64,000 nucleotides of DNA from G020351855 sp039589875 (GCA_039589875.1 JBDHGL010000001.1:1-64000); one strand, 5' to 3'. Counted from the first letter of the stretch, positions 52,188 through 61,655 are shown. The notes: a model not told the origin generated them from the letters alone. Translations and numbers: made by a program.

Positions 52188-53407
52188 CCGGCTCTCACCT
52201 GAACGGTCTCCCCCACCCGATCGAGCATTTGCCGAAGCTCATCGTAGTCCGTGTGCCTCATGCGCAGCCAGGCGTTGGCCAGGTAGCCGGCCTCGACGGG
52301 CTGCGTGGGAGTGCCGGGTGGAGGGGCGTGCAGGTCTATGATGTACGGCGCGTACTCTCGTTGGATCTGCTCGAGGCCCTCGTAGGATACGATCCGGCCG
52401 TCGCGATCCGGCCGAAGGTTCACGATCCCGGCCGAGTAGCGCCGCGACGGCTTCTGGCTGGTGCGGCCGTACGCGATCGCCTCCGCCCATTCCCGGTACA
52501 GGTCCATCTCGTTCGAGGCGCAGTACAGATCCCAGGCACGGACCCCCGGAGGCCGGCAGCCGATCTCGGAGAACTTGAGGCCCTTCGGCCCGAAGAACCA
52601 TTCCATGTGGGTCGCCGACGTTTCGATCCCGAGAGCGGAGATCACCTTGCGGCCCAGCTCCCGAACCTCGGCGTACTCCGGCGCCGAGTCCACGCGGTTG
52701 GTCGCGATGAACTGCGGCGAGACGCATCGGGTGCGCATCGCCTCCAGCACGTTCGGGTAGTAGTGGGTGATGAAGTCGTGCTCGATCCTCCCATCGATCG
52801 AGATCGTGTCGTAGAACGCCTCGTGGCCCTCGACGAACTCCTCGACGGCCACGCTCGCGCCTCGATCGACCCCCATCTCTACCATCGCCTCGTCGAGCTC
52901 CCTCGGATCCTCGATGCGTGCCGTTCCGGCGGCGCCGGCTGCTGCCCGGGGCTTGAGGATCAGCGGGAAGCCGGTGGTGCGCGCGAACTCGTGGATCTCG
53001 CTGGCGGACGAGCTTCCCAGTGACGCGGCACACGGAACGCCGGCCTCGCGAAGCGCCTCCTTCATCGCCGGCTTGTCGCGGCAGAGAAACGCGGTCCTCA
53101 GGCTGGTGCCTGGAATCCCGAGCGTCTCCCTGACCTCGGCCACCGGCAGGATATGCGCTTCGATCGTGGCCTCGAGCCGGTCCACCGGCTTCCGGTCGTG
53201 CACCCAGCGGACGACGCGGACCAGCTCTTCCGTGTCGACGACGGAGCTTACCTGCTCGTAGTGGAGCAGGTACCGGCTGAGCTCTTCGCCGAGCGCTTCC
53301 TGCGGTGCCTCGCCTACCGCGGTGACCTCGGCGCCGGCCTCGGCGAGGCCGCGGACGAACTCTTTCTGGTTGGCGGGGAATCGCGGTTCGACGAAAATGA
53401 CGTGCAT
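52184..53407 (-). CDS. ATP-grasp ligase, paralogue 1
   Basis: A 407-residue ATP-grasp protein of the carbamoyl-phosphate-synthetase/biotin-carboxylase-like class. The N-terminal preATP-grasp fold opens MHVIFVEPRFPANQKEFVRG. RDKPAMKEALREAGVP (about 110-125) and FPLILKPRAAAGAAGT with Lys152 bind ATP. VAVEEFVEGHEAFYDTISIDGRI and FSEIGCRPPGVRAWDL form the adenine and metal sites. It should form an amide, peptide or ester bond using ATP; substrates are unknown. It is the first gene of the minus-strand operon and is divergent, 107 bases apart, from a paralogue of nearly identical size. Confidence 0.88.
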   Translation of the reverse strand: MHVIFVEPRFPANQKEFVRGLAEAGAEVTAVGEAPQEALGEELSRYLLHYEQVSSVVDTEELVRVVRWVHDRKPVDRLEATIEAHILPVAEVRETLGIPGTSLRTAFLCRDKPAMKEALREAGVPCAASLGSSSASEIHEFARTTGFPLILKPRAAAGAAGTARIEDPRELDEAMVEMGVDRGASVAVEEFVEGHEAFYDTISIDGRIEHDFITHYYPNVLEAMRTRCVSPQFIATNRVDSAPEYAEVRELGRKVISALGIETSATHMEWFFGPKGLKFSEIGCRPPGVRAWDLYCASNEMDLYREWAEAIAYGRTSQKPSRRYSAGIVNLRPDRDGRIVSYEGLEQIQREYAPYIIDLHAPPPGTPTQPVEAGYLANAWLRMRHTDYDELRQMLDRVGETVQVRAG

Positions 53408-53514
53408 TCGGGATCGGCTCGCTTGACTTTGAGGCTGCTTTCTTCAGTTTCGCGGCTCTCAAGTGTAGCGATCATCGTCAGCCCGGGGAACGCCCAACAG
53501 GCCCGACAACGATC

Positions 53515-54735
53515 ATGGCCAACGTCATCTTCGTCGCTCCGTTCTTTCTTGAAACGACGCTCCGCTTCGTAGATGCGGCCGCGTCGCTGGCGGGAGTGCG
53601 GCTTGGACTGATCTCGCAGGACCCGCTCGAGAAGCTGCCGCCTGGCTTGAGGTCGAAGTTGGCGGCGCACGCTCGGGTGGAGGATAGCCTCGATCCCGAC
53701 TCGATCCTCGACGGCATCGGCCAGATCGAAGCCAGCCTCGGAAGCGTGGAACGCCTACTCGGCACCCTGGAGGAGCTCCAGGTGCCGCTCGGCGAGCTCA
53801 GGGACCGGCTCGATCTCCCCGGCATGCGGGCCGAGGCGGCGGCGAACTTCCGTGACAAGGCCAGGATGAAGACGGTCCTCCAAAACCACGGGCTCCCTTG
53901 CGCACGCCACCGGCTGGCCGGCGACCTCGAGGAGGCCCTCACGTTCAGCCGCGAGACGGGATTTCCGCTTGTGGTCACGCCTCCTGCCGGCTCCGGGGCC
54001 CGTGGGACCGGGCGAGTGGAGAGCGAACCAGAGCTGCTGGAAGCGCTCAGGTTGATGCCGCCCACCCCCGAGCGCCCTGCCCTGCTCGAGGAATTCATCG
54101 TCGGCGAAGAGCACTCGTTCGACAGCATCTGCCTGGACGGCCGGATCGTCTGGTACTCGGTCAGCGATTACTCGCCCGGCCCCCTCGAGGTACTACAGGA
54201 GCCGTGGATCCAGTGGACCGTGCTTCTACCCCGCGATATCGACGCGCCACGCTATGAGGGCATCAGAGTGGTCGCTCAGCCGGCACTTCAGGCCCTCGGC
54301 ATCGGCACGGGACTCAGCCACATGGAGTGGTTCCACCGGCCCGACCGCAGCGTGGCGATCTCCGAGGTGGGCGCGCGTCCCCCGGGCGCGCAGTTCACCA
54401 GTCTCATCTCCTGGGCGAACGACTTCGATCTGTACTCGGCATGGGCAGACCTCTCCGTGTACGACCGGTTCGAGCCGGGACCCCACCCGTTCGCAGCGGG
54501 GGCGGCGTATCTTCGCGGGCAGGGTCGAGGCCGCGTCCAGGCCGTTCGCGGACTGGAGGAGATCCAACGCGAGCTGGGCAGCCTCGTCGTCGAAGCCCGC
54601 CTGCCTCGGGAGGGCCAACCGGCGTCCGGCACGTACGAGGGAGAGGGGTTCATTATTCTCCGCCACCCGGATACGGCCGTTGTCGAGGAGGGACTCGCGC
54701 GGATCGTCAGCCGCGTGCGGGTCGAGCTCGGTTGA
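53515..54735 (+). CDS. ATP-grasp protein, paralogue 2, lacking the ATP-site lysine
   Basis: A 406-residue protein aligned by eye along its whole length with the ATP-grasp proteins on both sides. MANVIFVAPFFLETTLRFVD matches the N-terminus, NFRDKARMKTVLQNHGLPC the first ATP motif and LLEEFIVGEEHSFDSICLDGRI the second. ISEVGARPPGAQFTSLISW is the metal site. The conserved Lys of FPLILKP reads Thr155 here (FPLVVTPPAGSGARG). That Lys contacts ATP phosphates in most ATP-grasp enzymes, so this copy may be weak, inactive or a structural partner. Its start is divergent from paralogue 1 and the next paralogue begins 40 bases after its stop. Confidence 0.85.
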   Translation: MANVIFVAPFFLETTLRFVDAAASLAGVRLGLISQDPLEKLPPGLRSKLAAHARVEDSLDPDSILDGIGQIEASLGSVERLLGTLEELQVPLGELRDRLDLPGMRAEAAANFRDKARMKTVLQNHGLPCARHRLAGDLEEALTFSRETGFPLVVTPPAGSGARGTGRVESEPELLEALRLMPPTPERPALLEEFIVGEEHSFDSICLDGRIVWYSVSDYSPGPLEVLQEPWIQWTVLLPRDIDAPRYEGIRVVAQPALQALGIGTGLSHMEWFHRPDRSVAISEVGARPPGAQFTSLISWANDFDLYSAWADLSVYDRFEPGPHPFAAGAAYLRGQGRGRVQAVRGLEEIQRELGSLVVEARLPREGQPASGTYEGEGFIILRHPDTAVVEEGLARIVSRVRVELG

Positions 54736-54775
54736 GCGGCCGCAGGAGTTTGACGATGAAGAACCTGAGATCCCG

Positions 54776-55996
54776 ATGAACGTCCTGATGGTCGCGCCGG
54801 GCTTTCCGGCCGAGATGCAGTACTTCACGCGCGCCCTGGCTCAGACGGGCGCCCGGGTGATCGGCCTGGGAGATCAGCCGCTCGGTGCCCTACCTGAGGT
54901 CGCCCGGGTGAGCCTCGCCGAGTACGTGCAGGTTCGTTCCTTCGTCGACGAGGACGCCGTCATCGCCGAGGTGCGCGAGCTGGCGGGTCGATCACCGATT
55001 CATCAGATCGAGTGTCTGTGGGAGCCGCTGATGATCCTCTCCGCCCGGCTCCGTGAGGCCCTCGGCCTCCCCGGCATGACCGTCGCCGAGACGATCCCGT
55101 TCCGGGACAAGGAAGTCATGAAGCAGGTGCTGGACGATGCCGGCATCCGCACGCCGCGGCATGCCCGCGCGGTCAGCGTGGCCGAGTGCCGGGACGCTGC
55201 CGCGGAGATCGGCTATCCGCTCATCGTCAAACCGATCGCCGGGGCCGGCTCGGCGGATACGTACCGGGTGGACTCGGGCGAGGAGCTCGAGGCGCTCGTG
55301 CCCGCCCTCCGCCACGTGCCGCAGGTGAGCGTCGAGGAGTTCGTCGAGGGCGATGACATGACCTTCGACACGATCTGCGTGGACGGCAAGATCCAACATT
55401 TCAACATCTGCCAGTACGTGCCGCGCGCCTTGGTGACGAAGCAGGTCGAGTGGATCAGCCCCGTTACGTATTCGCTTCGAGACGTCGACGCTTCCGACCT
55501 GCAGGTCGGACGGGCCATGGGCGAGGCAGTCATCGAAGCTCTCGGGTTCAAGACCGGCTACACGCACATGGAGTGGTACCGGACGGCGGACGGGGAGGCC
55601 GTGTTCGGGGAGATCGCCGCCCGCCCGCCGGGCGTCCGAACCGTCGATCTGATCAACTTCGCGTCCGATATCGACACGTACGCCGGCTGGGCCGAGGCCG
55701 TCTGCAACGGCCGGTTCTCACAGACGGTCGAGCGGAAGTACAACTCCTGCTGGGTGATCAAGCGCGCCCGCGGTCAGGGGCGGATCGAGCGCGTGGAGGG
55801 GCTGGCGCCGCTGCTTCAGGAGTACGGCCCGTTCGTCTGCAGCCTCGATCTGCTCCCGATCGGGGCTCCCCGCCGTAACTGGCAGGCCACACTGATCTCC
55901 GACGGGATGGTGTTTCTCCGCCATCCGGACCTGGGGACTCTGGAGGAGATCGTCGAAGCCTTCGTCACCCGGCTCCAGCTCTACGCCTCCGCCTAG
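54776..55996 (+). CDS. ATP-grasp ligase, paralogue 3
   Basis: A 406-residue ATP-grasp protein, the third of the set. MNVLMVAPGFPAEMQYFTRA opens the preATP fold. PFRDKEVMKQVLDDAGI and YPLIVKPIAGAGSADTYRV (Lys152) supply the ATP site. VSVEEFVEGDDMTFDTICVDGKI and VFGEIAARPPGVRTVDLINF complete it. Lys152 falls at the same residue number as in paralogue 1, so those two are probably active. The ATG 54776 lies 40 bases after the paralogue 2 stop, and the long upstream frame is a shadow of that gene. The last 32 bases overlap the convergent cusA-like gene. Confidence 0.88.
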   Translation: MNVLMVAPGFPAEMQYFTRALAQTGARVIGLGDQPLGALPEVARVSLAEYVQVRSFVDEDAVIAEVRELAGRSPIHQIECLWEPLMILSARLREALGLPGMTVAETIPFRDKEVMKQVLDDAGIRTPRHARAVSVAECRDAAAEIGYPLIVKPIAGAGSADTYRVDSGEELEALVPALRHVPQVSVEEFVEGDDMTFDTICVDGKIQHFNICQYVPRALVTKQVEWISPVTYSLRDVDASDLQVGRAMGEAVIEALGFKTGYTHMEWYRTADGEAVFGEIAARPPGVRTVDLINFASDIDTYAGWAEAVCNGRFSQTVERKYNSCWVIKRARGQGRIERVEGLAPLLQEYGPFVCSLDLLPIGAPRRNWQATLISDGMVFLRHPDLGTLEEIVEAFVTRLQLYASA

Positions 55997-58900
55997 GCAG
56001 CTCTACGGAACGTTTCACCTGCCAGGACCTCCACAGAAGGTAGATGGCCGGGATCACCACGAGGGTGAGAATCGTGGCGCTGATCATTCCGCCCACCATC
56101 GGCGATGCGATCCGCTTCATGACATCGGCGCCCGTCCCGGAGCTCCAGAGGATCGGGGCGAGGCCAGCCGTGATCGCAGTGACGGTCATGATCACCGGAC
56201 GCAGGCGCTCGAGCGCACCCTCCCTCACCGCCTCCGCCACGTCGGCCGCCGTGCTCATCAACCCCTCCCGGCGCCGGCGGTGGAACGCCTCGTCGAGATA
56301 GATCATCATCACGACGCCGGTCTCGGCGGCTACCCCTGCGAGGGCGATGAACCCGACCCACACGGCGACGCTCGTGTTGTAACCCAGCAGCCATAAGAAC
56401 CAGATGCCGCCGACGACGGAGAACGGAAGCGCGAGCATGACGATGAGCGACTTAGCAAGCCCGCGGAAATTGAGGTAGAGCAGCAGGAATATGACCCCCA
56501 GCGTTACGGGCACCACGATCCGCATGCGCTCCGCGACGCGCTCCATGAACTCGTACTGACCGCTCCAGACGAGCGTGTATCCCGACGGAAGGACCAGGCG
56601 GTCGCTGACGAGGCGTTTCGCCTCCTCCACGTAGCCACCTACGTCACGCTCGCCTATATCAACGAAGATCGTTGTTACCGGGAAAGCATCCTCCGTCTTC
56701 ACGGCCATCGGTCCTTGAAGCACGGAAACGCTAGCGACCTGGCCGAGTGGGATCTGAGCACCGCTCATCGCCGGAACGAGCACCTCGCGCAGTTTTTCCG
56801 GGTCGTCTCTGAGCTCCCTCGGGTAGCGTACATTGACCTCGTAGCGCTCCCGGCCCTCGACGGTGATGGAGGCGGTCACGCCGCCGACGGTCGCCATGAT
56901 CGCGTGGTGAATATCGCCGACGTTGAGTCCGTAGCGGGACGCCTCGATCCGGTCCACGTCGATGTCCACGTAGTAGCCTGAAACGCCGCGCTCGGCGAAC
57001 GCGCTCCGTGTTCCGGGAACCTCCTGCACGATCCGCTCGACACGTTGCCCGATGGCCTGAAGGGAGTCGAGGTTGGGACCGAAGACCTTGATTCCGACCG
57101 GCGTTCGCACACCCGTGGCCAGCATGTCGATTCGGCCTTTGATCGGCATGGTCCAGGCGTTTGTCACCCCCGGCATCCGGACCGCCCGATCCATCTCCGC
57201 GATCAGCTCCTCGTAGGTCAGGCCTGGACGCCACTCCTCGTTCGGCCGAAGGGTGATCGTGGTCTCGAACATATCGAGCGGGGCGGGATCCGTAGCTGTC
57301 TTGGCGCGTCCCGCCTTGCCGAGCACGGTCTCGACCTCCGGAAACGAAGCCAGGACGCTGTCCTGATGGCGCATGATCTCCCGGGCCTGGGCGATCGACA
57401 CCCCCGGGACCGTAGTCGGCATGAAGAGCACCGACCCCTCGTGGAGCTGCGGCATGAACTCGCTGCCGAGGCGTTGCCATGGAAGCACCGTCGCAGCGAG
57501 AACCAGGACCGCGCCGCCGACCACGATCCACGGACGGCGCGTGGCGAAACCGATGACGGGCCGGTAGAGAATCCGCAAAGCCCGGTTCAACGGGTTTCTG
57601 GACTCGGGCCGGATCCGGCCACGGATCAGGTATCCCATCAGAACCGGCACCAGCGTGATCGCCAGGAAAGCGGAACCGGCCATCGCGAACGTCTTCGTAT
57701 ATGCGAGCGGCTTGAAGAGGCGGCCTTCCTGTTGCTCCAGGGCGAAAACGGGCAGGAAGCTGAAGGTGATGATGAGAAGGGAGAAGAAGAGCGGAGGCCC
57801 CACTTGCATGGCGCTCGCGTAGACGATCTCCCAGCGCGAGGTGCCTGGCTCCGCGCGTTCCAGGTGCTTGTGCATGTTCTCGATCATCACGATGGCGGCA
57901 TCCACCATGGCTCCGATCGCGATGGCGATCCCACCCAAGCTCATGATGTTCGCGTTCACCCCGATCCACCGCATCACGATGAACGAGATCAGAATGCCGA
58001 GCGGAAGCGTGACGATCGCCACAAGCGCCGAGCGGAAGTGGAGCAGGAACACGACGGCCACCGCCGCCACGATCAGGGACTCCTCGAGCAGTTTGTCCCG
58101 CAGCGTCTCGATGGCTCGGTGGATCAGTTCACTCCGGTCGTACGCGGTGCGCAGCTGCGTTCCGGGAGGTAGACCGCGATTGATCTCCTCGACCCTCTCC
58201 TTCACGGCTTCGATCGTCTTGAGGGCGTCCGAGCCGAACCTCATCACGACAATCCCGGCAACGACCTCTCCCCGCCCGTCCAGATCGGCCGCGCCTCGCC
58301 TCGGTGCGGGACCGACCTGCACGGTGGCGACGTCAGCCACCCGGATCGGTGTTCCGTTCGGGGTCGCGCCCACCGCCACGTTGCGGATGTCCTCGGTGCC
58401 CTCCAGATAGCCGAGACCGCGGATCATGTATTCGCGGCCGCCCATCTCGAGAACTCGGGCGCCGATGTCGATGTTGTGCGCCCCGATCGCCTGAGCGACC
58501 CGCGTGACGGGGATATTGAAGGCCCGGAGCCTCTCCGGATCCACCTCGACTTGGTACTGCCGCACGAACCCGCCCAGGCTCGCCACCTCCGAGACGCCGG
58601 GTACGGCCGTCAGCTGGTAGCGGATGTACCAATCCTGCAGGGTGCGAAGCTCGGCCAGGTTCAAGCTGTCGGACTCCAAGACGTACTCGAACACCCAGCC
58701 GACGCCCGTGGCATCTGGCCCCAGAACCGGTTCCACGCCGGGCGGGAGCTGCTGTCGAATCCCGTTCAGGTACTCCAGCACGCGGGAGCGGGCCCAGTAG
58801 ATGTCCGTGCCGTCCTCGAAGATCACGTATACCAGGCTTAGGCCGAAGAAGGAGAAGCCGCGGACCACCCTGGCGCCGGGGACCTTCAGCATCTCCGAGG

Positions 58901-59108
58901 CGATCGGATAGGTGATCTGGTCCTCGACTATGTCGGGAGCCTGCTCCCGGAAATCCGCCTGGACGATGACCTGTACGTCCGACAGGTCGGGGATCGCGTC
59001 CAACGGCGTGGTCCGCATCGCCCAGATGCCGGCTCCGATCACAGCAACCGTGGCGAGAAGAACCAGAAACCGGTTGTCGAGCGACCATGCGATGACGCGC
59101 TCAATCAT
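55965..59108 (-). CDS. cusA: CusA-like heavy-metal RND efflux permease
   Basis: An inner-membrane RND pump of 1047 residues, typical HME length. MIERVIAWSLDNRFLVLLATV is the first helix, then LDAIPDLSDVQVIVQ and the porter domains. The proton-relay helix carries GAMVDAAIVMIENMHKHLE, the form found in Cu(I)/Ag(I) CusA/SilA pumps rather than Zn/Co/Cd CzcA. PKIEG-type adaptor and TolC genes precede it. It exports copper or silver from periplasm or cytoplasm. The start 59108 overlaps the adaptor stop by eight bases; the frame is open further upstream. It is the last gene of the csoR operon and its 3' end overlaps the convergent ATP-grasp gene by 32 bases. Confidence 0.93.
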   Translation of the reverse strand: MIERVIAWSLDNRFLVLLATVAVIGAGIWAMRTTPLDAIPDLSDVQVIVQADFREQAPDIVEDQITYPIASEMLKVPGARVVRGFSFFGLSLVYVIFEDGTDIYWARSRVLEYLNGIRQQLPPGVEPVLGPDATGVGWVFEYVLESDSLNLAELRTLQDWYIRYQLTAVPGVSEVASLGGFVRQYQVEVDPERLRAFNIPVTRVAQAIGAHNIDIGARVLEMGGREYMIRGLGYLEGTEDIRNVAVGATPNGTPIRVADVATVQVGPAPRRGAADLDGRGEVVAGIVVMRFGSDALKTIEAVKERVEEINRGLPPGTQLRTAYDRSELIHRAIETLRDKLLEESLIVAAVAVVFLLHFRSALVAIVTLPLGILISFIVMRWIGVNANIMSLGGIAIAIGAMVDAAIVMIENMHKHLERAEPGTSRWEIVYASAMQVGPPLFFSLLIITFSFLPVFALEQQEGRLFKPLAYTKTFAMAGSAFLAITLVPVLMGYLIRGRIRPESRNPLNRALRILYRPVIGFATRRPWIVVGGAVLVLAATVLPWQRLGSEFMPQLHEGSVLFMPTTVPGVSIAQAREIMRHQDSVLASFPEVETVLGKAGRAKTATDPAPLDMFETTITLRPNEEWRPGLTYEELIAEMDRAVRMPGVTNAWTMPIKGRIDMLATGVRTPVGIKVFGPNLDSLQAIGQRVERIVQEVPGTRSAFAERGVSGYYVDIDVDRIEASRYGLNVGDIHHAIMATVGGVTASITVEGRERYEVNVRYPRELRDDPEKLREVLVPAMSGAQIPLGQVASVSVLQGPMAVKTEDAFPVTTIFVDIGERDVGGYVEEAKRLVSDRLVLPSGYTLVWSGQYEFMERVAERMRIVVPVTLGVIFLLLYLNFRGLAKSLIVMLALPFSVVGGIWFLWLLGYNTSVAVWVGFIALAGVAAETGVVMMIYLDEAFHRRRREGLMSTAADVAEAVREGALERLRPVIMTVTAITAGLAPILWSSGTGADVMKRIASPMVGGMISATILTLVVIPAIYLLWRSWQVKRSVELPRRRRRAGAG

Positions 59109-60381
59109 GGTCGTGCTCCCCGCCCTGCTTTTCTGCCTCCGTCTCATCTCCGGGCTGCTGATCGGCGTCCGGTGACTCGGGCTCCAGCACGGAGCCATGG
59201 CCGGAGTGCTGCGTGCCGGGCATGCCGCCGGCTCCTCCGAGGCGCGACTCGGCGTCGACGAGGAAGTTCGCCGAGGCCACGATCCGCTCGCCCTCGGTAA
59301 GGCCAGATAGGATCGCGGTCTGCTCGCCCGCCCAGGCGCCGAGCACGACCTCGCGCGCTGCGAGCGTCCCGTCCTCGTCGCGCAAGAATACGAGGTTGCG
59401 CTCGCCCGTCACGACCACTGCTTCCATCGGTACGGCCAGCGCATCGGTGGCTACCTCCACGTCAAAAAAGATCGTTGCGAACATGCCAGGCTTGAGCCGG
59501 AGATCGCGGTTCGAGACTGTCACACGCACGCGGTTGGTGCGGCTTTGTACGTCCACCGTCGGGTAGACGAAGCTCACTGTGCCCATCACGTGCTCGCCCG
59601 GATAGGCGGCCACCTCGATGTGCGCCTGCGCGTCCGCCTCGACAAATTTGATGTCCTGCTCAAAAACCTCCCCCTCGACCCACACCTCGGTGAGATCCGC
59701 TATCCGATAGAGCCTCATCCCCGGCATCACGCGCTGACCCTCGAAGACGTCTTTCTCGAGCACGATCCCGCTGACGGGCGCCACCAGAGTGAGCGTCTTC
59801 GTCACCTCGCCCGTGCTCTCGAGTCGGTCGATCTGCTCGGGCGTGATGTCCCAATAGGCGAGACGGCGGCGAGCCGCCTCGAGCATGACACCGGCACTCC
59901 GCCAGGCTTCTTTGGCCGTGGAGTCAACTCCGGTTACTAGCCGCCGTGCGGTAAGGAGCTCCTCCTGCGCCGCGACGAGCTCGGGACTGTACAGCGCGAG
60001 AAGGGGCTGACCGCGGCGGACCGTTTCGCCCGTCGAGGCCACGAACAGCTGTTCGATGAACCCCTCGATCTTCGGCGTGACGTCGGCAACGTTCGGTTCC
60101 GGCGCCTCGATTCGGCCGACCGTGCGAATGGATCGGGTCAGCGTCTGCCGTCGGACCGTAACGTAGACGACGCCCAACGCCCGTTCCTGCTCGGCCGAGA
60201 GGTGGACCGGTTGTCGCTCGGCAGCGGCGGCGTCCGCTTCTTCCGCGCCGGTTACGTCACCCTCGGAGACCGTGCCATTTGCGGCTCTAGAAGCATCGCC
60301 GTCGCCACAAGCGACGAGCAGCACGGACGCCAGAATCGATCCGGATACGAATGTGGAATGCCGGTTGCGGAGACGTCTCAT
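59101..60381 (-). CDS. cusB: CusB-like efflux adaptor
   Basis: A 426-residue periplasmic adaptor for the CusA-like pump. The lipobox is LLVAC (Cys about 24). An acidic linker leads to PVHLSAEQERALGVVYVTV, the CusB-type beta domain, then VTPKIEGFIEQLFV with the lipoyl half-motif. A helical hairpin and LVAPVSGIVLEKDVFEGQRV follow, then LRLKPGMFATIFFDVEV. The C-terminus (about 392-426) is rich in His, Asp and Glu (HSGHGS, then GGEHDHD) and could bind metal. The start at 60381 has GGGAGG upstream and overlaps the TolC-like gene by four bases, although the open frame extends much further. Confidence 0.92.
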   Translation of the reverse strand: MRRLRNRHSTFVSGSILASVLLVACGDGDASRAANGTVSEGDVTGAEEADAAAAERQPVHLSAEQERALGVVYVTVRRQTLTRSIRTVGRIEAPEPNVADVTPKIEGFIEQLFVASTGETVRRGQPLLALYSPELVAAQEELLTARRLVTGVDSTAKEAWRSAGVMLEAARRRLAYWDITPEQIDRLESTGEVTKTLTLVAPVSGIVLEKDVFEGQRVMPGMRLYRIADLTEVWVEGEVFEQDIKFVEADAQAHIEVAAYPGEHVMGTVSFVYPTVDVQSRTNRVRVTVSNRDLRLKPGMFATIFFDVEVATDALAVPMEAVVVTGERNLVFLRDEDGTLAAREVVLGAWAGEQTAILSGLTEGERIVASANFLVDAESRLGGAGGMPGTQHSGHGSVLEPESPDADQQPGDETEAEKQGGEHDHD

Positions 60382-61655
60382 AGCGCACCTCCCAGCTCGG
60401 ACGCGACGAGCGCTTCGAGCTCGCCGACGGCCTTCTGGTACTCGGCCGCCAGGCGCACGCTCTCTATCTCGAAGCGGTTCACTGTTAGCTCGTTCTGCAC
60501 GAGAGTCATGAAGTCCACTTTCCCGACGCGATATGCCGACAGCGCCGATTCGACGGCGGCGCGGGCCTGCGGGAGCACCGAGGTCGAGTACAGCGCCACC
60601 AGCTTCCGGGCTCGCTCCGCTTCGGCTCGTCGCTCGGCGATCCGCGCGAACGTCTCGTTGTAGAGGTCGATCGCTCTGGCTTCCTGCTCCGCCTGCATCG
60701 CCGCCATCTCGCGGCGCGCCGGCAGGTGGCTCTTCCCAGCCCATAGAGGCAGGCTGATCCCCACCATGAAGGAGAGCCAATCGTTGAACTCAGGTCGTTG
60801 TGAATAGGCCATTCCGACGTTGAAATCGGGATAGACCGCTCTCCGCGCTGCCTTATAGCCCGCCTCGGCGGCCAGGGCACGCTCCCGCGCCGCCTGCAAT
60901 CCGGGTCTCTGCACGTCCGCCATGGCCATGAGCACATCGATGGGCGGGAGCGCTTCGCCAGGCGGAGGAAGTTCGAGGTCGCCGATCGGGACCGTGGCCT
61001 CTCTCCCGAGTAGGGCGTTGAGGCGGGCGGATGTGGCGAGCCGGTCCTGCTCAACGACCGTGATGTCCTCGGTCATCGAGGCCACGGCCACCTGGGCTTG
61101 CAGAACATCCTGCTGCAGGCCCTCGCCCACGGAATAGAGCGTCGAGGAGACGTCCAGGAACTCGCGCAGTAAGTCGCGCGTGTCCTCCATGATAAGGAGC
61201 GCCCGATCCATGAAGGCGAGCTCGTAGTACACAGCCTTCAGCCTGGCGATGAGCGCCTGCTCGGTCTCATCCGCGTCGAGATCGCCGGCGCTTGCGAGCA
61301 GCTCCCATCGGTCCTCGGAAAAACCGAGCTTGCCGGGCCAAGGCAGCCGCTGTGAGAACTCGATCCGGTTCTGGAGCATCGGCTCGGCGGTCGAACCGAA
61401 GTCGGCGATCTGCCGGTTCATCAGTGCGAAACCGAGAATGGGATTCGGCAGCGCGCCCGCCTGTGGCACGCGCTCGGCCGCCACATCCGCTCTGAGTCTC
61501 GCCGCTCTGAGTGCCGGGTTCCCCTCTCTCGTCAGTGCCACAGCTTCGTCGATCGAGAGAGGCCTTGCCGTGACCTGTGAAATCGCCTGTCCTGTATGAG
61601 CCGCCGTCAACACGACCAACAGGAGGACGGGGCGTCGAACGCGCATCGGTTCCAT
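60378..61655 (-). CDS. cusC: TolC-family outer-membrane factor (CusC-like)
   Basis: A 425-residue outer-membrane channel protein for the CusAB pump. A signal peptide (VLLLVVLTAAHTGQAIS, about 10-26) is followed by the helical hairpin repeats of the OEP family: LSIDEAVALTREGNPALRAARLRADVA and LGFSEDRWELLASAGDLDADETEQALIARLKAVYYELAF in the first half, and VYPDFNVGMAYSQRPEFNDWLSFMVGISLPLW in the second. It bridges the periplasm and outer membrane. GAGGAG lies upstream of ATG 61655. It may also serve the marR-controlled pump at 13-17 kb, which has no outer-membrane gene of its own. Confidence 0.9.
   Translation of the reverse strand: MEPMRVRRPVLLLVVLTAAHTGQAISQVTARPLSIDEAVALTREGNPALRAARLRADVAAERVPQAGALPNPILGFALMNRQIADFGSTAEPMLQNRIEFSQRLPWPGKLGFSEDRWELLASAGDLDADETEQALIARLKAVYYELAFMDRALLIMEDTRDLLREFLDVSSTLYSVGEGLQQDVLQAQVAVASMTEDITVVEQDRLATSARLNALLGREATVPIGDLELPPPGEALPPIDVLMAMADVQRPGLQAARERALAAEAGYKAARRAVYPDFNVGMAYSQRPEFNDWLSFMVGISLPLWAGKSHLPARREMAAMQAEQEARAIDLYNETFARIAERRAEAERARKLVALYSTSVLPQARAAVESALSAYRVGKVDFMTLVQNELTVNRFEIESVRLAAEYQKAVGELEALVASELGGAL

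Noticed and set aside
51081..52202. 373-codon plus-strand open frame opposite the S51-like gene
   Set aside because: No domain seen; the minus-strand frame has operon overlaps and a SAGA elbow.
57045..58172. 375-codon plus-strand open frame opposite cusA
   Set aside because: Antisense shadow; His/Asp/Arg-rich text with no fold, opposite a conserved RND pump.
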